A DNA stretch of 64,000 nucleotides from DSXF01 sp964387495. Lineage in GTDB: Bacteria > Chloroflexota > Anaerolineae > Anaerolineales > Villigracilaceae. The stretch lies in NCBI GenBank assembly GCA_964387495.1, contig CAYLXB010000002.1, positions 59,397-123,396 on the forward strand, given 5' to 3'. This document shows positions 16,837 to 26,097 of the stretch, in pieces (the stretch's first letter is position 1; each line of letters opens with the position of its first letter). A model generated the notes under the pieces. It ran no database searches. It saw nothing but the letters and a program-made list of their open reading frames with translations, and had not been told where the DNA came from. Both the position numbers and the translations under genes were made by a program.

Positions 16837-17796
16837 CTATACCAGATCTGCATAGCGCTCTGCGAACAGAGCCGGCTGGCCGCCAGTGTTCCAGAACAGG
16901 ACCGTCTCGCCGGGCTTGAAGAAGCCCCGACGGACCAGGTCGATCAACCCCGCCGCAGCGCGCCCGGTGTAAACCGGGTCTAGTAGCAAGCCCTCGGTAC
17001 GGGCAAACATGCGCACAGCCTCGCGCTCCGCATCCGTCAAGACGCCATACCCGGCAGCGCAGTACTCTGTATTAACCAGAATTTCTTCGGGATGGAATTT
17101 TTCCGACCTGCCAAACAGAGCGGCAGATTCAGATGCCAGCCGGGCAACGCGTTCCTGCAATACCTTTTTCGGCTCATCCACACTGATACCCAGCACCTGA
17201 CCTTTATAACCAAACAGGCGGGTCCCCAGCACTAGGCCGGCTTGAGTCCCCCCGGAGGAAGAAGCAAAGACCACCCACTCAGCCTGGACCTTTTGAGCAA
17301 CCAATTCCTGCATGGCATAGGCATAACCCAACGCACCAACAGGATTAGAACCGCCATAAGGTACCAGGTAAGGCTTCTTTCCCTGTGCTGCAGCCTGGTC
17401 AAAGGTTGCCTGCAAGATGCGGTCGCGCTCGTCACGCTGCGCCACCCAGACGATGCGGGCCCCAAGCAGATGATCGAGGAGCAAATTGGAAGTGGAAACC
17501 CGCGGCGGTTCACCGACCAGGATCAGGATGCACTCAAAGCCAAAGCGCGCAGCAGCCGCGGCAGTCTGACGGCAGTGGTTAGACTGCAAAGCTCCAGCAG
17601 TAATTAACGTCTGTGCGCCCTGCGCCAGCGCCTCGCCGAGCAGGAACTCCAGTTTTCGGGTCTTGTTGCCGCCAAAAGCCAAACCGGTCAGATCATCTCG
17701 TTTGACCAGGATACGTACATCGCCCAATTCTTCCGAAAGCCGCGGCAGGGATTCGACCGCAGTGGGCAGGAGAGCAAAACGATGTCGAGGAATCAC
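16837..17796 (-). CDS. PLP-dependent D-cysteine desulfhydrase / ACC deaminase family protein
   Basis: 319 residues, fold-type II PLP enzyme. The catalytic lysine lies in LAFGGNKTRKLEFLLGEAL, followed by AGALQSNHCRQTAAAAA, the substrate-binding Ser-Asn-His, and a Gly-rich phosphate loop SSSGGTQAGL. The family includes D-cysteine desulfhydrase (D-Cys to pyruvate, H2S and ammonia) and 1-aminocyclopropane-1-carboxylate deaminase; sequence alone does not separate them. The start is GTG at 17796 with AAGGAG 6 bases upstream. It stands alone, convergent to the deacetylase gene. Confidence 0.88.
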   Translation of the reverse strand: MIPRHRFALLPTAVESLPRLSEELGDVRILVKRDDLTGLAFGGNKTRKLEFLLGEALAQGAQTLITAGALQSNHCRQTAAAAARFGFECILILVGEPPRVSTSNLLLDHLLGARIVWVAQRDERDRILQATFDQAAAQGKKPYLVPYGGSNPVGALGYAYAMQELVAQKVQAEWVVFASSSGGTQAGLVLGTRLFGYKGQVLGISVDEPKKVLQERVARLASESAALFGRSEKFHPEEILVNTEYCAAGYGVLTDAEREAVRMFARTEGLLLDPVYTGRAAAGLIDLVRRGFFKPGETVLFWNTGGQPALFAERYADLV

Positions 17797-17971
17797 GGAT
17801 TCTCCTTTTTCACACAGAGCACGAATTTACACAAAGAATCTTATCACAAGATAGGATGCTTCTTCAAATCAAAGCCAGAGAAGATTCACCTATGCAAATC
17901 GCAGCGCGACCCGGTTGGCAGGTAGGTAGAATGAAAGAGAGCCAAGTTTTTTCCAAGCCTATTATTACAGG

Positions 17972-19108
17972 TCAACTTCCCAAACCTTGTTTCGTCCTGG
18001 CCTTGCCGCGCGCCCGCATCACATCCAGCAGGCGCGGGATGATCCTGGTATATAAGCCATAGGTCACGGCGTTCGGTGCATAATCCCAGGCGCCCAGGGT
18101 GCGCACCACCTGCCCACCCAGACCCTCCTTGAAGCGGAATACGCCCCACAGGCCGTCGCTCGCATCGAACACGTCCGGCGCGCCCCACAGGTCGTAGACG
18201 CTACAGCTGGCCGCTTTGGCCCGCCGCATGGCCTCCCACTGCAGCAGATAGGTGGGCATCTTTTCACGCTGAATATCACGCGACATACCGTACAGGTAAT
18301 AGGCCCGCCCGGCAAAGTGGAACAGGAACAGCCCGGCCACCGGTTCGCCCTCCACCTCGGCGACCAGGGACTCGGCTGACGGTCCCCCCTGGGCCGTGGA
18401 CGGCTGCATAAAGGTCTGCCAGACAGTTTGGTAATAGGCCTGGTCGCGAATGACAAAGCCATCCCGCACAGAGGTCTCGGCATACATCTGATAGAGCATG
18501 GGCAGGTCTGCAGGGGTGCCAGCCCGCACTACAACGCCCTTCTTCTCTGCCAAACGGATGTTGTAGCGCGTTTTCTGTTTCATGCGCGCCAGCAGTTCAT
18601 CTTCAGGCGGCGTCAGGTCGAGCAGGACGGTATTACAGAACTGGATCTGGTCCGAGGAAAAGCGCCAGTCGCGGCGGTTCAGGTCTGCCAGCACGGTCTG
18701 TCCGCTGGCATCTTCGGCGGCATCCTCCCGGCCAGGGACGCCCGTCCCCAGCACTACATCCGGGTCCATTTTGACAAAGACGGCGCCATGCCGGCGGGCC
18801 AGGGTCTGTAAATCATTCAAGACACGTGTCCGCAGTTCGGCATCGTTCCAATCCATCAGCGGGCCTTTGGGGATGTACAGTAGGCTCAAGCGCGCCGCAA
18901 AGCCACCCATCGGGATGGCCTTTTTGAGCAGCATGGCCGCGGCAACTGGCCTACCACCGGCATCCTTCCAGACCTGCTGGAGCGGCTGCCAGCCATATTT
19001 TGCTTTGACCTGCGCCCACTCCCAAGTCTGCAGCAGATGAGGATATGCGTTGGGTAATTGGGATATCAGGCGATCCCAAGCAACAGGCTGACCCTTGAAC
19101 GGCTCCAT
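17972..19108 (-). CDS. FemAB-like aminoacyltransferase (second of a pair)
   Basis: 378 residues from the ATG at 19108, which overlaps the stop of the preceding FemAB gene (TGATG). Twin GNAT-like domains: LLQTWEWAQVKAKYGW near residue 25, LARMKQKTRYNIRLAEKKGV in the middle and a C-terminal YLLQWEAMRRAKAASCSVYDLWG. FemX/FemAB enzymes add amino acids from aminoacyl-tRNA to peptidoglycan precursors. Here the gene ends an exopolysaccharide operon, so a lipid-linked glycan acceptor is also possible. It shares motifs with its neighbour but is clearly diverged, so the duplication is old. Confidence 0.88.
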   Translation of the reverse strand: MEPFKGQPVAWDRLISQLPNAYPHLLQTWEWAQVKAKYGWQPLQQVWKDAGGRPVAAAMLLKKAIPMGGFAARLSLLYIPKGPLMDWNDAELRTRVLNDLQTLARRHGAVFVKMDPDVVLGTGVPGREDAAEDASGQTVLADLNRRDWRFSSDQIQFCNTVLLDLTPPEDELLARMKQKTRYNIRLAEKKGVVVRAGTPADLPMLYQMYAETSVRDGFVIRDQAYYQTVWQTFMQPSTAQGGPSAESLVAEVEGEPVAGLFLFHFAGRAYYLYGMSRDIQREKMPTYLLQWEAMRRAKAASCSVYDLWGAPDVFDASDGLWGVFRFKEGLGGQVVRTLGAWDYAPNAVTYGLYTRIIPRLLDVMRARGKARTKQGLGS

Positions 19109-20100
19109 CAACCGCCCTCCCGTCCGGCCACCCGCCACAGGTACAGACGATAGAGTAATGGCATATACACCCGGTCCAGCGCCTGCGCCGCCCGCCATAC
19201 CTGGCCGCCAAAGCCGCGCTTGAAACGGTAGACGCCCCACAGGCCATCGCGACGAAACTCGAAATTGGCTTCAAGTGTGGCTTCACCTTCATCCGGCACG
19301 CCCCACAGGTCGTATTCGATACAACCTTTTGCCCGCGCCCAGCGCATGGCCTCCCACTGCAGAAGATAGGCTGGCATCAGGTTGCGCTGTTCGTCGGTAG
19401 AGGCGCCGTAGACGTACCAGGCACGCCGCCCATGGGCGAAGACCATCAAGGCAGCCAACAGACGGCCCTCGTATTCTGCCACCAGCAGTTCACACAGACC
19501 CGCGGGGTGGAACAGATCATAGGCTTTCTGGTAATATGCCTGGCTGTGGACGCCGAAGCCATCCCGCCCGCCAGTAAGCAGAAGCATGCGGTGGAAGGCA
19601 GGGATATCGCCCCAGGGACGCACGGTCACGCCCTTCTTTTCAGCCAGGCGGAGGTTATAGCGGCATTTCTGCTTCATGCGCGCCAGGATATCGTCTTCAC
19701 TGCCCTGCAGGTCCACGCTGATCGTGCGCGGGGGTTGAATATTGTGCCGGCTGACCTGAAAATCAGGCGGCAGAAGGAGCACCTTTTCATCCCGGGCATC
19801 CGGCTCGACCTTGAGGAAGACTGCGCGGCGTCTGAAGCAAGCCTGGCCGATCTCCTCCCACAAACCGCGTTCAAAAAGCCAGTCGGTGCCGGTCACGACC
19901 GGTTTGGGCAGGTAGGCCAACGAAAAACCCAGCGGCAGGCGGCGGAATAGGACCTGGACGCCCAGTTCCCCGCGCTGGATGCGCACCGCCTCCCAGCCAA
20001 AAGCGGACTTCAGTTCGCCCCATTCCCCCATCTGCAAGAGATGGGCATCAGGGTAACCATCCAGGAACTTGCGCCATTCGGCCAGGGAGATCTCAGGCAT
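19108..20100 (-). CDS. FemAB-like aminoacyltransferase (first of a pair)
   Basis: 330 residues from the ATG at 20100; the frame extends upstream, but that part overlaps the CapD-type gene and reads as non-protein sequence. Seen: LLQMGEWGELKSAFGWEAV, LARMKQKCRYNLRLAEKKGV, a second GNAT-like half with YLLQWEAMRWARAKGCIEYDLWG, and a basic C-terminus. Seven bases separate it from the CapD-type stop, and its own stop overlaps the next femAB start, so both are in the polysaccharide transcript. Aminoacyl-tRNA-dependent transfer is the family activity; the acceptor is not known. Confidence 0.88.
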   Translation of the reverse strand: MPEISLAEWRKFLDGYPDAHLLQMGEWGELKSAFGWEAVRIQRGELGVQVLFRRLPLGFSLAYLPKPVVTGTDWLFERGLWEEIGQACFRRRAVFLKVEPDARDEKVLLLPPDFQVSRHNIQPPRTISVDLQGSEDDILARMKQKCRYNLRLAEKKGVTVRPWGDIPAFHRMLLLTGGRDGFGVHSQAYYQKAYDLFHPAGLCELLVAEYEGRLLAALMVFAHGRRAWYVYGASTDEQRNLMPAYLLQWEAMRWARAKGCIEYDLWGVPDEGEATLEANFEFRRDGLWGVYRFKRGFGGQVWRAAQALDRVYMPLLYRLYLWRVAGREGG

Positions 20101-20107
20101 AAAAAAC

Positions 20108-21988
20108 TCAAACCACCGAGGTGACATCCGGCGGCGGTTCGGCACGCACAGCCGCATGCGGGATAACATCGTCCAGAATGCGAATGATGGCTTCGCCCTC
20201 CCCCCCGCGGGCCAGGCGCGCCAGTTCATCCAGGGCATTTGCAAGGGCAGCGCCATCCACGTACTCTTCATCCTCCAGGCGGAAGATCTCCGGGTGAGAA
20301 GTGTGCTGGGAGTGTGTGCCTTCGTCCCACAGCGCCTCGCTGAGTTTTTCGCCGGGGCGGATGCCGGTGTAGACGATCTCCACATCCCGGCCCGGCTCCA
20401 GGCCGGATAGACGGATCAAATCCTCAGCCAGGTCTACGATACGCACCTGTTCACCCATATTGAGCACAAAGACCTCACCACCTTGTCCCATGGCCGCCGC
20501 CTGCAAGACCAGGTGAACTGCCTCAGGAATGGTCATAAAAAAGCGTCGCATATCAGGATGGGTGATCGTAATTGGCCCGCCATTGAGAATCTGGCGCTTG
20601 AAGATGGGAATGATGGAGCCACGGCTGCCGAGCACATTGCCAAAGCGAACGACGGTAAAAGCCCGGCCGGTGCGGTGGGCCGCGTCCAGAACGATCATCT
20701 CAGAAAGACGCTTGGTTGCGCCGTAGACGCTGGACGGGCGTACAGCCTTATCCGTAGAGATAAGCACAAGCCTCTCTACATCGGAATTGGCCGCGGTTTC
20801 GACCAGGCTGCGGGTCCCGGAAACGTTGTTGGCAACCGCTTCTTCTACATTAAATTCCATCAGCGGCACATGCTTGTGTGCCGCGGCATGAAAGACCACT
20901 TGCGGGCGATAAGCCTGGAAGACAGCCTGCAAGCGTTCCCGGTCGCGCACATCGGCAATGATCGGGCGCAGCGGCATGGAGGGATAATCCGGTTGAAGGT
21001 CAAGCAAGGACTCAAAGATACTGTTCTCGCCATGCCCCAGCAAGACAAGTTCTGCCGGTCCCCAGCGCGCTACCTGGCGGCAGAGTTCGCGCCCGATCGA
21101 GCCACCTGCACCAGTGACCAGCACCCGCTTGCCCAACAGACTGGACCCCACCAGGCGGTCATCGATGCGGGCCGGCTCCCGGCGCAGCAGGTCGGTGATA
21201 TCCACCTCGCGCAGGCGCGAGACGCTGACTTTGCCACCGATCAGCTCATACAACCCCGGCATGGTGCGGAAAGGCACCATTTTCAAACGACAGACATCCG
21301 CCACCAGACGCACCACTCTGCCCGGAGCAGACGGGATGGCAATGATCACTTCATCCACGTGCTGGGACTCCAGGATGTGAGCCAAATCACTCAGCATCCC
21401 CACCACTGGCACCCCGTAGATTTGCTGCTTCTGTTTTACCAGATCATCGTCCAGAAAGCCAACTGGATGCAGATTCAAATGGGCGGTTTTCTGTAGTTCG
21501 CGCACCACCAGCGCACCGGCATCACCCGCACCAACGATCAACACACGCCGCGCCTGCCCGTCACGACGCACCGACTGCTCGGCCTGGATGCGCAGGGCCA
21601 GCCGCAGGCCACCGCTCAAGATGAGCGAAAGCAGCCAGTCAATACCCAGAGCCGAACGAGGCATACCTGGTTGGACAAACCCAATGCTGATCAGGAACAG
21701 CATCAAACCGGAAACTGCCACCGAGGCCGTCGTAACGGCCGCAGCAATCAGTTTCAGTTCATTGATGCTGGCATATATCCACAAGCGGCGGTAAAGGCCG
21801 AAAAAATAATAGATCGGAAGTTTGATGGCGAGTGCAACCACCATCATGATCAACACAGCGCGCAGGTAGTACGGTAACTGGCCCACGTCCAGGCGCAGGG
21901 CAAAACTCCCCAGCACCGAGAAGATTATGGCCGCTACATCACCGATCAGAACGTGGCGGTTGCGGAAGTAGGAACGCGAGCGTTTCAT
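20108..21988 (-). CDS. Membrane-bound NDP-sugar 4,6-dehydratase/epimerase (CapD/FlaA1 type)
   Basis: About 626 residues from the ATG at 21988, which overlaps the upstream epimerase stop as ATGA; ATG 22000 is an alternative. Four membrane helices fill the first ~130 residues. A CoA-binding-like Rossmann domain follows (VLIVGAGDAGALVVREL), then an extended SDR domain with VTGAGGSIGRELCRQV, STDKAVRPSSVYGATK and FGNVLGSRGSIIPIF. The family converts UDP-GlcNAc to 4-keto-6-deoxy sugars used to start capsule or exopolysaccharide repeats (e.g. QuiNAc, FucNAc). The product then goes to the glycosylphosphotransferase encoded upstream. Confidence 0.93.
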   Translation of the reverse strand: MKRSRSYFRNRHVLIGDVAAIIFSVLGSFALRLDVGQLPYYLRAVLIMMVVALAIKLPIYYFFGLYRRLWIYASINELKLIAAAVTTASVAVSGLMLFLISIGFVQPGMPRSALGIDWLLSLILSGGLRLALRIQAEQSVRRDGQARRVLIVGAGDAGALVVRELQKTAHLNLHPVGFLDDDLVKQKQQIYGVPVVGMLSDLAHILESQHVDEVIIAIPSAPGRVVRLVADVCRLKMVPFRTMPGLYELIGGKVSVSRLREVDITDLLRREPARIDDRLVGSSLLGKRVLVTGAGGSIGRELCRQVARWGPAELVLLGHGENSIFESLLDLQPDYPSMPLRPIIADVRDRERLQAVFQAYRPQVVFHAAAHKHVPLMEFNVEEAVANNVSGTRSLVETAANSDVERLVLISTDKAVRPSSVYGATKRLSEMIVLDAAHRTGRAFTVVRFGNVLGSRGSIIPIFKRQILNGGPITITHPDMRRFFMTIPEAVHLVLQAAAMGQGGEVFVLNMGEQVRIVDLAEDLIRLSGLEPGRDVEIVYTGIRPGEKLSEALWDEGTHSQHTSHPEIFRLEDEEYVDGAALANALDELARLARGGEGEAIIRILDDVIPHAAVRAEPPPDVTSVV

Positions 21989-22914
21989 TTGCGCATCCAT
22001 GCAACTGTCTGCCTCAAGCCTTCATCGAGGGAGGTTTGCTCCCGGAAACCCAGCACCTGTGCGGCGCGCTCTGGTGAACCCGCGGAACGATAAATATCTC
22101 CCCGCCTGGGCGCGGCAAAGACAGGCAGGGGTGCGTTGGGAAAAATTTCATTCAACACTTCAAGCAGGTCGAGCAGGCGTGTCTCCCGACCGGTGCAAAT
22201 ATTGAAAACCTGGCCAGGCGCGGCGGGATGAATGGCAGCGAGCAGATTGGCACGCACTACATCACCCACATAGACCAAATCGCGCGTCTGCCCTCCATCG
22301 CCAAAGATTGTCGCAGGCAGGCCGTCCAGATAGCGGCGGATGAAGATTGGTACTGCAGCAGCATACTGGCTGTCGGGACGCTGGCATGGCCCATAGACGT
22401 TAAAGTAACGCAAGGCCACTACTTCCAGACCAAAGGACTGCGTATAAAGCCGGGCATAGACTTCATTCACTTGCTTGGATGCAGCATACGGCGAAAGCGG
22501 GTGCAGAGTTACATCCTCGTCCAGAGGCAGTTTATCCGAGTCGCCGTAGACTGCCGCGCTGGAGGCTAACACTACGCGGCGGACACCCGCCTGGCGCGCG
22601 GCTTCCAGCAGCGCAACGGTACCCTGAACATTGACCTCGAAACAGGCCAGGGGGTCGTCCATGGACTGGGGGACGGAGACAAATGCCGCTTGGTGGAAAA
22701 CCGTATCCACCTCCTGGATGGCAGCGCGCAGGAGGGCAGGGTCGCGCAGGTCACCCTCCAGTACCTCAATCCTGCCCGCCAGATCCAACAGGTTTTCACG
22801 TTTGCCCGTCGAGAAGTTATCCAGTACGCGCACCTGGCCGCCCTGTTCGCGCAGGGCGCGCACAATATGCGAGCCAATAAAACCGGCGCCGCCGGTTACC
22901 AGATAGCGTGTCAT
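21985..22914 (-). CDS. NAD-dependent NDP-sugar epimerase (GalE-like extended SDR)
   Basis: 309 residues from the ATG at 22914, one base after the preceding gene's stop; the longer frame lies inside that gene and lacks SDR features. Seen: VTGGAGFIGSHIVRAL (NAD binding), DLRDP, VLASSAAVYGDS and the catalytic YAASK. The class includes UDP-glucose and UDP-GlcNAc 4-epimerases. Tight spacing on both sides shows it belongs to the exopolysaccharide operon, supplying an epimerised nucleotide sugar. Confidence 0.92.
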   Translation of the reverse strand: MTRYLVTGGAGFIGSHIVRALREQGGQVRVLDNFSTGKRENLLDLAGRIEVLEGDLRDPALLRAAIQEVDTVFHQAAFVSVPQSMDDPLACFEVNVQGTVALLEAARQAGVRRVVLASSAAVYGDSDKLPLDEDVTLHPLSPYAASKQVNEVYARLYTQSFGLEVVALRYFNVYGPCQRPDSQYAAAVPIFIRRYLDGLPATIFGDGGQTRDLVYVGDVVRANLLAAIHPAAPGQVFNICTGRETRLLDLLEVLNEIFPNAPLPVFAAPRRGDIYRSAGSPERAAQVLGFREQTSLDEGLRQTVAWMRK

Positions 22915-22915
22915 C

Positions 22916-24358
22916 TTATCTCCCGCGCCGGCCAAGTGTCGTGCCAACGGTGCGCAGCATGATAAATAGATCGAGCAACATATTGCGATGCTTGATGTAA
23001 TACAGATCGTATTCCAGTTTGACGGCCGTATCTTCCACCGTGGCGACATAACCGTAGTTGACCTGTGCCCAGCCTGTCAGGCCGGGTTTAACCAGCAGAC
23101 GCGCCCGGTAAAAAGGAATTTGCTTTTGGAATTCTGCCACCAATTCAGGACGCTCAGGACGCGGCCCGACAAGGCTCATCTCGCCGCGTAGTACATTCCA
23201 AAATTGTGGTAATTCGTCCAGGCGGGTAACGCGCAGAAAATTCCCCACCCGCGTAATGCGTTGATCGCGCTCCTTCGCCAATTGTGCTACGCCATCCTTC
23301 TCGGCATCCTTGTACATGGTACGAAATTTATAGATCAAAAAACTCGAACCGCCCTTGCCGGAGCGCGTTTGTGAATAAAAAACCGGAAATCCACTGTCAA
23401 GCAGGGTAGCCAGGGCCGCAAATGGAAAAATAAATAAAAATATACCCGTGCCAACCAACGCGCCAAGGATATCGATCGCACGTTTGGCAAGTTCATAGAA
23501 GCCGCTGACACGCGCCTCGTCAACAAACGACCGGATGATCCAATCCGAATCAAGGTGATGGATGGGAACCCGCCCTGTCAATTCCTCGTACAGGGTCGTC
23601 ATGCGGATAATTTCCACGCCCTGCTCCTGAATATCCAGCAACGCCTGAAAAGTGGCGCCACGGATTTCACCGTTGATGGCAACGACCACATCGGTGATGC
23701 GCTGCTGATCAATGGTTTCCAGCAGTTTTTCGCTACCAGCCAGGATGGGAATGGAGCGGATTTTTTTACCAATCTTATGAGGGTCATCGTCAATAAAACC
23801 AATCAAATTAAAAGGAGGTGGATTGATGACAGCGTACATGTCTGCCAGCGAACGCCCAGCCTTGCCAGCACCTACCACCAGAACACGCCGAAGAAGCCCC
23901 GGTGATGTGTAGATGCGGATATATATCAGGCGCCAGATAATGGTAAGTGTAGAAGCGTACAGAACAAAAGCACCCACGCCAATCCGGGGCAGGGAATTAG
24001 GGTCCTTGAAAGTAGTAAAAATAACAGAATAAGCAGCCATGCCCACAAAGGCCGCAATTGCAATCCCGCGCAGGGTCTTGCGCCAGTCGGCAGCCGAGTG
24101 TGGGTCGTACAATTCGACCAACAGGAGCAGCCAGAAAACCGGCAGAATATAAAACCAGAAAGGCACCTCAATATTCAGTAAACGCAATGCGCGCGCTTCT
24201 GGAATCCCTTTGGAGATGAGTATGTATAAGGAATATTGTTTCCACGTATAGAGCGCACCGATCAAGGCAGCTGTGGATGCAACCAAGTCCCCAAACAGAA
24301 TCAACAGCCGGTGCTCATTGGGACTCAAGCGGAAGCGGGGGCGGGTAATATCAGCCAC
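22916..24358 (-). CDS. Polyprenyl glycosylphosphotransferase (WbaP/WcaJ family)
   Basis: 480 residues starting with GTG at 24358, overlapping the GT2 gene by 8 bases. Four N-terminal membrane helices, a Rossmann-like domain (VLVVGAGKAGRSLADMY), a further membrane hairpin near 285, then the catalytic phosphoglycosyltransferase core: FLIYKFRTMYKDAEKDG, RLDELPQFWNVLRGEMSLVGPRPERPE. It transfers a sugar-1-phosphate from UDP-sugar to undecaprenyl phosphate at the inner face of the membrane, the first committed step of a polysaccharide repeat. Confidence 0.95.
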   Translation of the reverse strand: MADITRPRFRLSPNEHRLLILFGDLVASTAALIGALYTWKQYSLYILISKGIPEARALRLLNIEVPFWFYILPVFWLLLLVELYDPHSAADWRKTLRGIAIAAFVGMAAYSVIFTTFKDPNSLPRIGVGAFVLYASTLTIIWRLIYIRIYTSPGLLRRVLVVGAGKAGRSLADMYAVINPPPFNLIGFIDDDPHKIGKKIRSIPILAGSEKLLETIDQQRITDVVVAINGEIRGATFQALLDIQEQGVEIIRMTTLYEELTGRVPIHHLDSDWIIRSFVDEARVSGFYELAKRAIDILGALVGTGIFLFIFPFAALATLLDSGFPVFYSQTRSGKGGSSFLIYKFRTMYKDAEKDGVAQLAKERDQRITRVGNFLRVTRLDELPQFWNVLRGEMSLVGPRPERPELVAEFQKQIPFYRARLLVKPGLTGWAQVNYGYVATVEDTAVKLEYDLYYIKHRNMLLDLFIMLRTVGTTLGRRGR

Positions 24359-25352
24359 GGCCGTCTCCTGCAGGCTTTAGGATACTCCACAAAAAACCAC
24401 TTCCCCAAAGAATGTGCATGACTGCTACCGCCAGTGGCAGCCCAAAGACCAAAAAAGAGCGCCGACGGCGTATGCATGACTGCAATCCGGCCAGGGTAAG
24501 GATAAACAGGTAGGTAAAAACTTCCACAGCCAGAAGATACCACAGAATCGGGAAGATGAGCGACAGGGAAAGAACAGCCAGTAAACTGAATACAAACAAC
24601 GGGGGCAGGGCCTGCCGCCAGCGCAGGCTCTTGGGATAACGGCGCAGCATGCGCGCTTTCCAATAGCCGTAACGCCAGTACTGGCGTCCCAAAGCGCCCA
24701 GTGTGGCACGCGCGTAGTAGATAGAACGAATCGCCGGGTCCAACCAGAGCCGCCCACCAGCCTGACGGATGCGAGTATTGAATTCATAATCCTCATTGGT
24801 CAACAAGTCTTCATTGTAATTACCGATTTTATCCAACAAGGATTTGCGATAGGCCCCAAATGGGACCGTGTCCACCTCTGCAGCCTGGGTGGCATGCCGG
24901 TACATTGCATCACCCACGCCCAGCGGATGAGCCGCGGCGGCAGCAATCGACTCGGCCACCCAGCCCCGCCCGCCGGGCTGGATCTCCCAAACACCGCCGA
25001 CATTCACGCCCAGCCCGGCATCCAATGCCTGGAGGCAGCGCGCTACATAGTCAGGATAGGGCACACAATGCGCATCCAGGCGGATAATCGTATTTCCGCG
25101 AGCAGTATCGATGGCACGGTTTAACCCTGAAGGGATGGTGCGAGCGGTGTTGTCTACAACGAATACCGCCAAGTCAGGGTGCGCATCCTTGAAAGCAGCA
25201 ATTTCCCGCCGGGTATGATCCGTGGACAGGCCATCAGAGATGATGACTTCCATCCCGGCGCGCGGAAAGGTCTGTGCGTAAACAGCCTCCAGTAAGGAAC
25301 GAATGGTCCTTTCCTCATTGTAGCAGGGGACGATGATTGAGACGAGGGGCAT
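24351..25352 (-). CDS. Family 2 glycosyltransferase with C-terminal membrane segments (ExoA-like)
   Basis: 333 residues. GT-A fold: VSIIVPCYNEERTIRSLLEAV at the N-terminus, ISDGLSTDHT, the IIRLDAHCVPYPDY metal-binding Asp region and ETR-like LLTNEDYEFNTRIRQAGG. Two to three hydrophobic segments occupy residues 255-325. It is the first gene of the exopolysaccharide transcript and probably extends the lipid-linked sugar chain made by the next enzyme. The 171 bases upstream hold no clear promoter or hairpin that I can support. Confidence 0.92.
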   Translation of the reverse strand: MPLVSIIVPCYNEERTIRSLLEAVYAQTFPRAGMEVIISDGLSTDHTRREIAAFKDAHPDLAVFVVDNTARTIPSGLNRAIDTARGNTIIRLDAHCVPYPDYVARCLQALDAGLGVNVGGVWEIQPGGRGWVAESIAAAAAHPLGVGDAMYRHATQAAEVDTVPFGAYRKSLLDKIGNYNEDLLTNEDYEFNTRIRQAGGRLWLDPAIRSIYYARATLGALGRQYWRYGYWKARMLRRYPKSLRWRQALPPLFVFSLLAVLSLSLIFPILWYLLAVEVFTYLFILTLAGLQSCIRRRRSFLVFGLPLAVAVMHILWGSGFLWSILKPAGDGRG

Positions 25353-25523
25353 GCGGATTTACGGGTATGATCAATAACAATTAGCAATATATGCCCTGTG
25401 GGCGACTATAGCAAGATGGGAGGGGAGCCGTTACAGGGCTAAAATCTGCCCCGCCCGGTAGCGGACACTAATTCTACCACCATGTACAGCCACCCTCCCA
25501 CTCTTCAGGCTTCAGTACCAGTA

Positions 25524-25934
25524 TTAGCGGCTGGCATCCTTGGTTAGCAGGGCAACGACCTCAATCTCGACTGCCGCTCCCTTTGGCAGGCCAGCCACCG
25601 CCACAGTAGTACGCGCTGGGGGATTCTTGGGGAAGAATTCCGCATAGACAGCGTTCATAGCCGCAAATTCGGCCATATCTTTTAGAAAGACGGTGGTTTT
25701 AACAGCATAATTCAAACCAGAATTGGCAGATTCAAGAATATTCTTAAGGTTGGTGAGCACCTGGCGCGTCTGAACATCCACGCCGCCCTGAACCAGTTCA
25801 CCCGTGGCCGGGTCGAGGGCAATCTGACCAGCAGTGAAGAGCATCCCTTCTGCCTGAATAGCTTGCGAATAGGGGCCAATGGCTTTGGGAGCTTTTTCAG
25901 TGTAGATAACTTTCTTGCCTTCGCTTGTGAACAT
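25524..25934 (-). CDS. RidA family reactive-intermediate deaminase
   Basis: 136 residues from the ATG at 25934, which has a perfect AGGAGG 6-7 bases upstream; the longer frame is therefore rejected. RidA hydrolyses reactive enamine/imine products of PLP enzymes such as threonine dehydratase. Seen: KAIGPYSQAI, TAGQIALDPATGELV, the NLKNILESAN helix and a C-terminal PARTTVAVAGLPKGAAVEIEVVA holding the carboxylate-binding Arg and final Glu. It stands alone between two operons. Confidence 0.95.
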   Translation of the reverse strand: MFTSEGKKVIYTEKAPKAIGPYSQAIQAEGMLFTAGQIALDPATGELVQGGVDVQTRQVLTNLKNILESANSGLNYAVKTTVFLKDMAEFAAMNAVYAEFFPKNPPARTTVAVAGLPKGAAVEIEVVALLTKDASR

Positions 25935-26097
25935 CGGGAACCTCCTGATAAAAATAGTAAATCCAGAACGCGACATGTAACAATGTTCCCGCCACGCCCG
26001 GATTGCCAAGGCGATTGTAAGCCAAGAAGTAAGATTGGTCAAAGGTACTCATGGTAAGAGTACAGAACAAAGTCCCAAAGAATCCACTAAACCGGGC

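Noticed and set aside
20101..20385. N-terminal extension of the first FemAB protein
   Set aside because: It lies within the CapD-type gene, is rich in Arg, Trp and Ser as expected for a wrong frame, and the ATG at 20100 fits homologue length.
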